A stretch of DNA of 64,000 nucleotides from Alloalcanivorax dieselolei B5 (GTDB lineage: Bacteria > Pseudomonadota > Gammaproteobacteria > Pseudomonadales > Alcanivoracaceae): the NCBI RefSeq assembly GCF_000300005.1, contig NC_018691.1, positions 1,178,001 to 1,242,000 of the forward strand. Direction: 5' to 3'. Below the pieces are notes generated by a model. That model saw only the letters and a program-made list of their open reading frames with translations, was not told where the DNA came from and searched no databases. The position numbers were made by a program, and so were the translations under genes. Below, piece after piece: positions 50,947 through 59,800 of the stretch; positions within the stretch are counted from its first letter, which is position 1, and every line of letters starts with the position of its first letter.

Positions 50947-53820
50947 TCAGTTTCCGGCAACGATCACACGGACCGCTTCCAATTGCACCCGCGCCTGGTC
51001 CAGATAAGCGGCCAGGGCCCGGGTCTGCGCTTGCAGGAACTCGATCTCTTCGTCGCGCACCGCCGGGTTCTTTTCCCGCAGTGCCTTGAGCCGGGCCAGT
51101 TCCGCTTGTTGATGACGGTTCATCGCTTCGCGGGCGCTGTCGATATGTTCTTCCGCCGCTTCCTTGGCCCGTGATTCATTGGCGCGCAGCAGTTTTTCCA
51201 GTAGCGCCTTCTGGCTGCCAACCACTTTGCGGGCCAGCGGCTTTTCCAGCTTGTGGCATTGCCGGCACAGGCCCGGGAAGTCGATGGCCTGGGACAGATC
51301 GCGCCCCTTTGGATCAAGCAGATGGCGGATCGTCACCGTCGGCAGGAAGCGGTCCAGTTGCAGATGCCGGGGAGCGCTGCACGACACCGTATAGATGGTT
51401 TCCACCAGCAGGGTGCCGGCGGGGATTTTGGGGTTCTTGAGCAGCGCCACCGAGGCTCGGCCACGGGTTTCGGTAAGCAGGCGGTCCAGCACACCGGTGA
51501 CCATCGGGTGTTCCCAGGTCAGGAACTGCATGTCGTCCCGGGCGATGGCGGTGCCGCGCTGGTCGGTGACGGTAATGCCTTCTTCCGGCAGACCGGGGAA
51601 CGGTTCGCGCAAATGCGGCGCCGGCTTCAGTACCCAGGCGTGTTCGGAGTGGTCTTCCTGATCAACGCCGTAGTGTTCGAACACCTCGCCGAGGAACGCC
51701 ATGGGCGTTTGCCCGTCTTCCCGGGCCAGTTGATCACGCAAGCCGTCGGCCTGTTCACGGTCGCAGGACGCCATTTCCAGCAGGCGGTCCCGGCCTTCCT
51801 CCAGGCGCTGGCGCAGCTCATCGGCGACCTCCCGGGTTTGTGCCAGCAGGGCGGTGACCTTGGCGTCGTCGTCCGGGGCGCGCAAGGCCTGTTCCAATGC
51901 TTCCCCGCAGCGCTGCCCAATCTCGTGACCAGCCGGGTTGGTGTGCTCGAACGCGCCCATGCCTTCGTGGTACCAGTGGAACAGGACTTGCTGGGCGTGG
52001 GCCTGGAAGTGCGGCACATGGATCTGAATGGTGTCGGTCTGGCCGATGCGGTCCAGGCGGCCGATGCGCTGCTCCAACAAGTCCGGATTGCGCGGCAGAT
52101 CGAGCAGCACCAGATGATGGGCGAACTGAAAGTTACGGCCTTCGGAGCCGATCTCGGAGCAGATCAGGGCCTGGGCGCCGTCCACTTCGTCAGCGAAAAA
52201 GGCGGCGGCGCGGTCCCGCTCGATCAGATCCATGTCCTCATGGAACACCGCCAGATTCAGTCCCAGCTTGTAGCCGCAGTGGGCGTGCAGATCGATGGCG
52301 GTATTGCGATGCGCGCAGATCACCAGCACTTTTTCGCCACGATGTTGCTTGAGGAACTGCTCCAGCCAGTCGGTGCGCGGATCCTCGGCGCACCAGCGGT
52401 CGTCCCGGTAAGCGGTTTCCGGATACAGCGCCAGTTCCAGATCCTCGTCCTCGTCCAGGCGATAGGCATCCGGCAAGGGCAGCGGATAACCCTCAACCCG
52501 TCGCTGCGGGAAGCCGGCCACATTGTGCCGGGTGTTGCGGAACATCACCCGGCCAGGGCCGAAGCGGTCCAGCAATTCGCCCAGAATGGCATCGCGGCGG
52601 CTTTCGTCGATGTCTTCGCCGGGCAGCCAGTGGGCGGCGCTTTCGCGCAGTTGCGCCGACCAGTTGGATTCATCGTGCAGAGCACCGGCCAGTTCCGCCA
52701 CCTGCCGATACTGCTGCTGTTCCTCGATGAACGCGTCCAGGCTCGGGTAGCGGTCCGGGTCCAGCAGGCGCAGGCGGGCAAAGTGGCTTTCCAGCCCCAG
52801 CTGTTCCGGCGTGGCGGTGAGCAGCAGCAGACCACGGGCCTGACGTGACACCTGTTCCACCCGGTTGTAGGCCGTGGAGGGCTGTTCCGGGCTCCAGGCC
52901 AGATGGTGGGCTTCGTCCACCACCAGCAGGTCCCATTCCGCCTCGGCCAGCAGGTCGATGTCGCAGCCTTCCAGGAAAGTGGTGCTACACAGGACCAGTT
53001 GTTCGGACAGAAAAGGATTGTCCTGGGTGGTCGATTCCTGACCGGTTTCCTCGGCGATGATATCCGCCAGCATGTTCTTGATGCTGGCGGCGCTGGAGGC
53101 GCCGAGCGCTTGCAAACGGCTTTCGTCGAAAATGCTGAAACGCAGATTGAAACGCCGTGCCATTTCCACGAACCACTGATGCACCAGGGCATCGGGCACC
53201 ACCACCAGCACTCGCTGCGCGCGCCCGGTATAGAGTTGCTGATGCAGAATCAGACCCGCCTCGATGGTTTTACCCAACCCCACTTCATCGGCCAGCAACA
53301 CCCGCGGTGCGTAGCGACGCGCCACCTGCTCGGCGATATACAACTGATGACCGATCAGATCGATACGGGCGCCACGCAGGCCCTGCAGGGGAGACCGTTC
53401 GCTCTGGGCCTTGGCCTGCAGCGCCTTGATGCGCAGTTCGAACCAGCGATTGGAGGACAGCTGGTTGGCCAGCAGCCGCTCCTGGGCGCCATTGAGGGCC
53501 AGCTGATGGCCGAGATGGGACTCGGGTACCGGCTGTACATTGTCCGGCTGATCCATCGGATGGGCGTGATAGACCAGCAGACCGTTGAGGTCATTGACCG
53601 CCTGAACTTTCAGCTCAAGGCCGTCGCCAGTGGTCAGGGTCTCACCCACGTCGAAGGTGACCCGGGACAGCGGCGCGTTGTTTTTGGCGTAGGTCCGCTC
53701 TTCCTCCACCGCCGGGTAGTTCACCGTGACCAGGCGGTAGTCCACCTCCTTGATCACGCCGAGACCCAGCTCGGTTTCGGATTCACTTAGCCAGCGTTGC
53801 CCGGGAACAAATTCGGTCAT
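50947..53820 (-). CDS. rapA: RNA polymerase-associated helicase RapA
   Basis: A 957-residue Swi2/Snf2-type ATPase that recycles stalled RNA polymerase. N-terminal Tudor-like domains (GQRWLSESETELGLG) are followed by the ATPase core. Motif I is ADEVGLGKTIEAGL, motif II is LLVVDEAHHLAW (DEAH), and motifs V/VI are SEIGSEGRNFQFAHH and LEQRIGRLDRIGQT. Helical C-terminal domains complete the chain, at the usual length (E. coli 968). Confidence 0.97.
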   Translation of the reverse strand: MTEFVPGQRWLSESETELGLGVIKEVDYRLVTVNYPAVEEERTYAKNNAPLSRVTFDVGETLTTGDGLELKVQAVNDLNGLLVYHAHPMDQPDNVQPVPESHLGHQLALNGAQERLLANQLSSNRWFELRIKALQAKAQSERSPLQGLRGARIDLIGHQLYIAEQVARRYAPRVLLADEVGLGKTIEAGLILHQQLYTGRAQRVLVVVPDALVHQWFVEMARRFNLRFSIFDESRLQALGASSAASIKNMLADIIAEETGQESTTQDNPFLSEQLVLCSTTFLEGCDIDLLAEAEWDLLVVDEAHHLAWSPEQPSTAYNRVEQVSRQARGLLLLTATPEQLGLESHFARLRLLDPDRYPSLDAFIEEQQQYRQVAELAGALHDESNWSAQLRESAAHWLPGEDIDESRRDAILGELLDRFGPGRVMFRNTRHNVAGFPQRRVEGYPLPLPDAYRLDEDEDLELALYPETAYRDDRWCAEDPRTDWLEQFLKQHRGEKVLVICAHRNTAIDLHAHCGYKLGLNLAVFHEDMDLIERDRAAAFFADEVDGAQALICSEIGSEGRNFQFAHHLVLLDLPRNPDLLEQRIGRLDRIGQTDTIQIHVPHFQAHAQQVLFHWYHEGMGAFEHTNPAGHEIGQRCGEALEQALRAPDDDAKVTALLAQTREVADELRQRLEEGRDRLLEMASCDREQADGLRDQLAREDGQTPMAFLGEVFEHYGVDQEDHSEHAWVLKPAPHLREPFPGLPEEGITVTDQRGTAIARDDMQFLTWEHPMVTGVLDRLLTETRGRASVALLKNPKIPAGTLLVETIYTVSCSAPRHLQLDRFLPTVTIRHLLDPKGRDLSQAIDFPGLCRQCHKLEKPLARKVVGSQKALLEKLLRANESRAKEAAEEHIDSAREAMNRHQQAELARLKALREKNPAVRDEEIEFLQAQTRALAAYLDQARVQLEAVRVIVAGN

Positions 53821-53907
53821 GGATATGCGATCGCCTGGATGGTTGCGGGGGCGGGCGATTATACGGGTTTGTGGCGCCGGCTTCGATGCGTGTCGGTGAA
53901 AAACGAA

Positions 53908-54702
53908 TCAACCACCGCCGTTCTCGCCGGCCTGTGTCCTGAACCACTGCGCTGTCGCCTCATCGGCGGGGAAATATTGTTCTATGCGCAACTCTTCCAT
54001 CACCACGTCCACCGCGGTGCCGAAACTGGCCAGGGTGGAGAAGGCGTTCAGACGTTGCCCGCCGATGTTGAGCACCAGTGTCAACATTGGGTCCGTACTC
54101 ACCGGCATGTCCACCGGAATCCGGCTGAGATCGGCCAGCGTCGCCAGGCGCCGGTGCAGGCGGTGCAACGCCGGGTCCGGTCGCGCATGCAGATCGCGGC
54201 GCAGATGCCGTAGCAGGAACGATGCCACCACTGGCCAGTTCTCGATGAACGGGCGGAAGCCGTCGGGATGAAACGCCAGTTCCATGATATTGGTGGTGTC
54301 CGGCAGCGGGCCGCGCTCCGCCACCATGGCCGCCACGATGTGGTGCTGAGCCGGATTGGCCAACAGCAGGTTCCAGTGCGCGTCCAGCACCACCGCCGGA
54401 TAGGGCAGGTGGTTCTCCAGCATCAGATTCAGCGCCTGCCGCACCGGGGCCATGGACGGCTCGTCCAGGCGGGTTTCGCCAAAGGCCGGCGGGTGACCGG
54501 CGGCGGTGAGCAGGTAGTTGGTTTCCCTGAGGCTCAGATCCAGCGCCCCGGCCAGCCGTTTAAGCATATCCGCGCTCGGGCGGGAGCGGCCATTTTCGAC
54601 AAAACTGAGATGGCGGCTGGAAACGCCGGCGTTATTGGCCAGCTCCAGCTGGCTGATGCGTCGGGTGCGGCGCCAGTCCGCCAGTATCGTGCCTGCCTGC
54701 AT
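53908..54702 (-). CDS. XRE-family regulator with MmyB-like ligand-binding domain
   Basis: A 264-residue regulator. Residues ~8-62 form an XRE helix-turn-helix (LADWRRTRRISQLELANNAG, then VSSRHLSFVENGRSRPSADM). The rest is an MmyB-like domain (PAVVLDAHWNLLLANPAQ and the segment PVSTDPMLTLVLNIGG). MmyB domains bind fatty-acid-like ligands in known members. GGAGG is seven bases before the ATG at 54702. It diverges from two small membrane-protein genes and has an inverted-repeat operator over its ribosome site. Confidence 0.88.
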   Translation of the reverse strand: MQAGTILADWRRTRRISQLELANNAGVSSRHLSFVENGRSRPSADMLKRLAGALDLSLRETNYLLTAAGHPPAFGETRLDEPSMAPVRQALNLMLENHLPYPAVVLDAHWNLLLANPAQHHIVAAMVAERGPLPDTTNIMELAFHPDGFRPFIENWPVVASFLLRHLRRDLHARPDPALHRLHRRLATLADLSRIPVDMPVSTDPMLTLVLNIGGQRLNAFSTLASFGTAVDVVMEELRIEQYFPADEATAQWFRTQAGENGGG

Positions 54703-54705
54703 GTG

Positions 54706-54735
54706 ATTACCTCCGAGGTAATTGTTTTGATTACC
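54706..54735. promoter_or_regulatory. Operator candidate of the XRE regulator
   Basis: Three half-sites alternate in orientation: ATTACC (54706), GGTAAT (54717) and ATTACC (54730). The first pair forms a 7-bp palindrome around CCG (54706-54722), which contains the regulator's own Shine-Dalgarno site on the minus strand. This fits autorepression and shared control of the divergent membrane genes. Confidence 0.6.
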
Positions 54736-54782
54736 CCTGGCGGGGATTCTGACTCTATCAGAAACCACGAAGGAGAAAGATC

Positions 54783-55181
54783 ATGCCCTGGCAATCCTTG
54801 AAATCCGCACTGTTGTTCAATGCCATTGTCTGCGCCGTGTTCGGCGTTCCGCTGGTCGCCGCTGGCGCCTTCTTCGCCGGTCTGGCCGGCGCCCATGCCG
54901 GTGCTATTCCGGTGTGGCTGGCTACCGCCGCCGGTGCCGTGTTGTTGGTGCTGGCGGTGGATCTGGCCTGGGTCGCCACCCGCCGCCCGATTCCGCGTCT
55001 GCTGGCGCGATTGTTGACCCTGGCGGACGCCGCCTTTGTCGTGGCGATGCCGGTGGTGATGCTGGTGGCGGCACCCTGGCTCTCCAATATCGGTCAATTG
55101 CTGCTGGCGGACCTGGTGCTGATCACCGCCTTCTGTGTGTGGTGCCAGTGGCGTGGCCTGCGGCAGACGGCGCACGCATGA
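54783..55181 (+). CDS. Small four-helix membrane protein
   Basis: A 132-residue inner-membrane protein with about four helices (FNAIVCAVFGVPLVAAGAFF, GAVLLVLAVDLAWV, LADAAFVVAMPVVMLVA and LLLADLVLITAFCVWC). No family is recognised. GGAG precedes the ATG. It is the first plus-strand gene opposite the XRE regulator and is likely under its control. Confidence 0.75.
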   Translation: MPWQSLKSALLFNAIVCAVFGVPLVAAGAFFAGLAGAHAGAIPVWLATAAGAVLLVLAVDLAWVATRRPIPRLLARLLTLADAAFVVAMPVVMLVAAPWLSNIGQLLLADLVLITAFCVWCQWRGLRQTAHA

Positions 55182-55229
55182 TGTCCCGGGGCGGCGTTCC
55201 GGCGCCGCCCCGTTCACGGAGGATCCGCC

Positions 55230-55589
55230 ATGACTCTGTTACTGCTTCCGGTGGCACTGGTGTTTCTGGTGATGGGCCTTGTCGCTCTGGCCCGTCCGCC
55301 AATGGTACTGGCGTATTTCGATGTTCATACCTTGCCCGCGCCGATGCGCAACGAAGTGCGCGCGGTGTACGGCGGTTTCGGTATCGCCATCGCCGCGCTC
55401 TTGCTGGTGGCCTGGGTCTCGCCGCTCTGGCGTGACGGCATCACCGTCACGGTGGCGGTGGCGTTGCTGGGGATGGCGGCGGGGCGTCTGGTCTCCTGGG
55501 CACTGGAACGGGCCCTGCCGAAATGGCCGGCGCGGTTTCTGCTGCTGGAACTGGTGATGGCGGCGATGCTGGCGGCTGTCGTGTGGTGA
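55230..55589 (+). CDS. DUF4345-type membrane protein
   Basis: A 119-residue protein with about four helices, including LLLLPVALVFLVMGLVALA. A short loop RNEVRAVYGGFGIAIAAL carries the DUF4345 pattern. A GGAGG ribosome site precedes the ATG. It follows the previous membrane protein by 48 bases and probably shares its transcript. Function unknown. Confidence 0.8.
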   Translation: MTLLLLPVALVFLVMGLVALARPPMVLAYFDVHTLPAPMRNEVRAVYGGFGIAIAALLLVAWVSPLWRDGITVTVAVALLGMAAGRLVSWALERALPKWPARFLLLELVMAAMLAAVVW

Positions 55590-55634
55590 GCGGGACGGCT
55601 ATGCTGAAGGGCTCTTCTTATACGAGGCCCGGCC

Positions 55635-55817
55635 ATGGCCGACATTCTGCCCTTCAAGAAACCGGCGAAAAAGAAAGCCGCCAACAAAAGCCTGTGCCGC
55701 CACGGCTTTCATAAATGGGTGGTGGCGAAGGACACCACCTTTGATTCCAAACAGGGGCGTCTGGTCACTCTTTACCGGTGCCAGCGTTGCGGTAAGACGA
55801 AAACCGAAGCGCGCTGA
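55635..55817 (+). CDS. Small zinc-ribbon-like protein
   Basis: A 60-residue basic protein with a Lys-rich start (LPFKKPAKKKAANKS). Cysteines and histidines are arranged as Cys21, His23, His26 and then Cys49-x2-Cys52 in YRCQRCGKTK, which suggests a small metal-binding ribbon. I recognise no family. The gene is on the plus strand, 45 bases after the DUF4345 gene. Confidence 0.65.
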   Translation: MADILPFKKPAKKKAANKSLCRHGFHKWVVAKDTTFDSKQGRLVTLYRCQRCGKTKTEAR

Positions 55818-55849
55818 GGAGACCCCCTCCCGGCGTGGGGAGAAAGGGG

Positions 55850-56728
55850 ATGAACGAAGCGCAGTTGGTACAGATCGATAACGGAAAAGGCTATTCGGTG
55901 CCGGTCACCTGGGTGTCCGGTGGCGGCCCGGTCTTTCTGGTAATGGGCGCCCTCGGCGTGGCCGCGCCCTTCTACGACAAACTGGTGGCGGAACTGGCTG
56001 CGCAGGGCTGGTCGGTGGCGCTGATGGAGCAGCGGGGCCTGGGCAGCAGCACGTTGCGTCCTTCGCGACGGCATAATTGGGGCTTCCGCGACATCGTCGA
56101 GGACGACGTGCCGGCGGTGCTGGACTGGATCGCAAAAGAGGCGCCACAGCGGCCGGTTTACCTGTTCGGTCACAGTCTCGGCGGCCACTATGCGGCCATG
56201 TGCGCCGGCCTCTACCCGGGGCGTTTCGAGGGCATCGTCATGTGCGCCTGCGGCAGCCCCTGGATCACCGCTTATCAGGAAGCGGACCGCCGCCGGGTGC
56301 AACGGCTCACCCGCCTGATTCCGTTGTGCCACTTGTTGTTTGGCTATTACCCCGGTGACCGCCTCGGTTTCGGGGGACGCGAAGCGCGTGGTGTGATGAG
56401 CGACTGGCGTCACCTGGCGCTGACCAATCGTTATCGGGTCGGTGCCGATGACCGCCGGGTGGATCAGGCGTTGGCGGACTACACCGGCCCCGCCTTGATG
56501 TTGCGCATGGAGAATGACCCTTTTGCCTCCGCCATCGCGGTGGATTCGGTGTTGCGGCGCTTTCAGCGTCACCGCCCGGAAGAGCAGGTGCTGAGCGCCG
56601 GGGAGATCAACGACAAGGCTGACCATTTTCGCTGGGCCAGACGGCCGGCGGCGGTGGTGGCGCGTCTGGCGCGGTGGCTGGAAGCCGATCAGGCGCGGCC
56701 GGCCGGGGCGTCCGCGAGCCGAATCTGA
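55850..56728 (+). CDS. Alpha/beta hydrolase
   Basis: A 292-residue serine hydrolase without a signal peptide. The nucleophile elbow is LFGHSLGGHYAAMCAG. The acid is probably the Asp in RMENDPFAS, and His is in NDKADHFRWARR. The opening VSGGGPVFLVMGALG gives an oxyanion region. It resembles general esterase/lipase-type proteins; substrate unknown. It precedes the TPR-peptidase gene by 94 bases on the same strand. Confidence 0.82.
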   Translation: MNEAQLVQIDNGKGYSVPVTWVSGGGPVFLVMGALGVAAPFYDKLVAELAAQGWSVALMEQRGLGSSTLRPSRRHNWGFRDIVEDDVPAVLDWIAKEAPQRPVYLFGHSLGGHYAAMCAGLYPGRFEGIVMCACGSPWITAYQEADRRRVQRLTRLIPLCHLLFGYYPGDRLGFGGREARGVMSDWRHLALTNRYRVGADDRRVDQALADYTGPALMLRMENDPFASAIAVDSVLRRFQRHRPEEQVLSAGEINDKADHFRWARRPAAVVARLARWLEADQARPAGASASRI

Positions 56729-56822
56729 GACTACGTTCCCACAACGAACCGCCGCATACGGTGCGGTTCTCGTCTCGCACGGCTAACATGTCCCTCTTTT
56801 TTAAAGGCAAGGGGAGGGGAGC

Positions 56823-59800
56823 GTGCAGCAGGGAGTCACCGAAACCACGGATGCGTTGTGGCAAGCGCGCCAAAAGTACCAGCAGGGGCTGTACCGGCAG
56901 ACCTTCGATATTTTGCGTCGCGAACACGGTGAACCGGCGCAATGGCGAGACCCGGAATTGCAATTGCTGGGCGGCCGCACGCTGAACCATCTGGGCCGCT
57001 CCCGTACCGCCCTGGCACTGATGCAGCGCGCCTGGCGTGGCGCACCGGAGCGGCCGCGCCAGCGCTATTATCGGGGTTTTCAGTTGCTTGGCCGGCGCGG
57101 GCCCTGGGCGGCGCTGCGCTTCATCCAGCGGCACGGCGAGATCCTGTGCGAGGACGACCCTCATCTGCAAGGGCTGTGGCTGGGTCATTTCGCCACGCTT
57201 TACAGCATCTACCGCGATTGGGAACGCAGTCACGAATTCCTCGAACGGGCCCTGGCCCTGCATCCGAATTCCTCCTGGCTGGCGCTCGAACACGCCGTCA
57301 TTCTGCAGCGGGAAGACCGCTATCCGGAGGCCATGGCGGTATTGGCGCCGTGGCTGGCGTCACCCACGCCACCGCGTCCGGTGGTGGCCGCCGGGGCCGA
57401 ATTACTGCTGCTACTGGACCACCGCGACGACGCCGTGGCGTTGCTGGCCAAGCATGCCCCCCGAATGGAATCGGTGGAGCTGTGTCTGCGTCTCTATGAT
57501 CTGCTGCTGGAAAATGGCGAGCGCGACGCCGCCGCCGAAGCGCTGCAAAGAGCCCGCTACCTGGTGCCGGAACTGCCGGGCACCGTGGACCGGGAACTGG
57601 TCTACCGGGAGTTCGAGCTGCACTATGAGCGCGGTGAGCTGGATCAGGCACTGCAGGCCGCCGACGAACTGAAGGATCCGTTCGTGGTCAGTGTCCGCGA
57701 GAGCCTGCGTGAACGTCGTGACCAGCCGGCGGAGGCGTTGTTGCCGGTGGCGTTCGTGCGCCAGCATCACATGACCTGCGCGCCCGCCACGTTCGTGGCC
57801 CTGGCCCGCTACTGGGGCCACCAGTTCGACCACCTGGAGGTGGCGGAGCAGATTTGCTACGACGGCACGCCCGCTTCCACCGAGCGGCGCTGGATCAGCG
57901 AACTGGGCTGGCACGTGCGTGAATTCGAAATGGATCACGACATCATTCGCGCCTTGCTGGATCGGGGTGTGCCGGTGGCGCTGTCCACGGTGGAGCCCGG
58001 CAGCGCCCATATGCAGGCCATTGTCGGTTACGACTTGCGCAAGGGCGTGTACAAAATCCGTGATCCGTTTTCACCGCTGATCAGCGAAATGCTGATGGAC
58101 GGCGCCGCCAAACGCTACGCCGCCACCGGCCCGCGCTGCATGGTGGTGGTGCCGTCGGATCAGGCCGGGCGGCTGGATGGCATCGAACTGCCGGCGGCAC
58201 GCCTGTACGACCATTACCATGATTTGCAACTGGCGCTGGAGCGGCACGATCGGTCGGCGGCGGTGACGGCGCTGGAACAGTTGCGCCGGCAAGGCGCCGA
58301 ACATCGCCTGGTGTTGTGGGGAGAGCGCAGCCTGGCCGCCTATGACCACGACGCGCCGGCCTCGTTGAAGACCCTGGATGCGCTGCTGGAACGCTATCCG
58401 GAAGACCTCAATCTGATCGCCTCGCGGGCGGATATGCTCGGCGAACTGGGCCGGTTCCAGGAGCAGCGTGCCTATCTGCGTGAGCAACTGGAGGCCGGCC
58501 ACAGTCATCCGCTGCTGATTCAGACGCTGGTCCATGCCCTGCGCCACGACTATCGGGTGGCGCAGGAGACCCATCAATGGCTGGAGCGCTTGTTGCGCCT
58601 GGAGCCGACCCGCGCCACCGCCTTGTATTCCCTGGCCGGGCTGAACTGGGACGAGGGCAAACGCGAGCAGGCGTTTGAACTGTATCGGCTGTGCGCCTGC
58701 CTGGAAGACAAGGTGGAGCGCTACGCCCAGAGCTATTTCAAGGCGGCCCGCTTTTTGCGCCAGACCGACCAGGCTCTTGACTGGCTGCGCCGCCGCGCCG
58801 ACCGGCTTGGGCCATTGTCCGCCGATGCCCGGGTGACGCTGGCGTTGATGCTGGAGCAGTTGGATCTGAGTCGTGAAGCCGCGGAGGTGTTCGAGCAGGC
58901 TCTGAACGAGCATCCGCGCAACGTCTGGCTGGTCAATGAAGCCCTGATTTTCTATCAGAGCCGCTCTGATCTGGAACGCGCCCGGGCGTTACTGGCCCAA
59001 CGCCGCGCCGATCTGCCGGAAGCGATGGTGCTGGAGTTCGAGGGGGATATCGCCCGCCAGGCCGGGGATCTGGAGCAGGCGAGCGTTCACTTCCGGGCGC
59101 TGCTGGCGCTGCGTCCGTTCCACACCGGCGCGCTGCGTTTTGTCGCCGGCCAGCTACGGCGCGACGACAGCCTGGAGGCGGCGCTGGCGTTCATCGATCG
59201 CCAGGGTAGCCTGAATCCCCACGACTACGGCATTCGCGGCGTCAAGCTCGACTTCCTTGAGGCACTGCCGCCCAGTCAGCGCTGGCCGCAACTGGAGGCG
59301 TTGGCGGCGCAGGCCGGGGACGACAGCCGGGTGGCCCAGGCCATGGCCGATTGCGCCCTGGAGCGCGGCGATTACGCCCAGGCCCTGCGTTTCGCCGGCA
59401 GGGTGCTGGCGGAAGCCCCGGACGACCATCAGGCCCTGGTGGTCAGCGCGCGAGCCCATCTGCTGGCCCAGGACAACGACGCCGCGGCGCAGGCGTTCCG
59501 TGCCGCGATCCAGGCCAGCGTGGACCGGCCGGATGCGTTTCACGGCTTGCTGGAGTGTTATCCGGACGTGGCCGCCAAGCGCGAGGCGCTGGGCTTCATC
59601 CACCGGCAACTGTTGGAGCAGGTGACCTTTGGTGACGGTGTGCAGGCGTTCGTGGCGCTGGCCCGCCGCTTCCTCACGGATGACGAGGTGGCGGCGTTCG
59701 TGGACCAGGTCATCGCGGAGCGTCCGGACCTGTGGCAGAGCTGGCTGGCCGCCGCCCATTTTCATCGTGATGTACGCCATCTGGAGCGCGCCCTGGAGTG

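Noticed and set aside
51253-52848. A 531-residue plus-strand open frame
   Set aside because: It is the antisense shadow of rapA and contains no recognisable motif, while rapA has the full helicase set on the other strand.
53821-53907. Possible small gene between rapA and the XRE gene
   Set aside because: Only 87 bases with no credible start and ribosome site.
56746-56769. Hairpin GAACCGC/GCGGTTC with text resembling the end of a group II intron
   Set aside because: Only a short similarity; there is no reverse transcriptase gene or domain V structure nearby.
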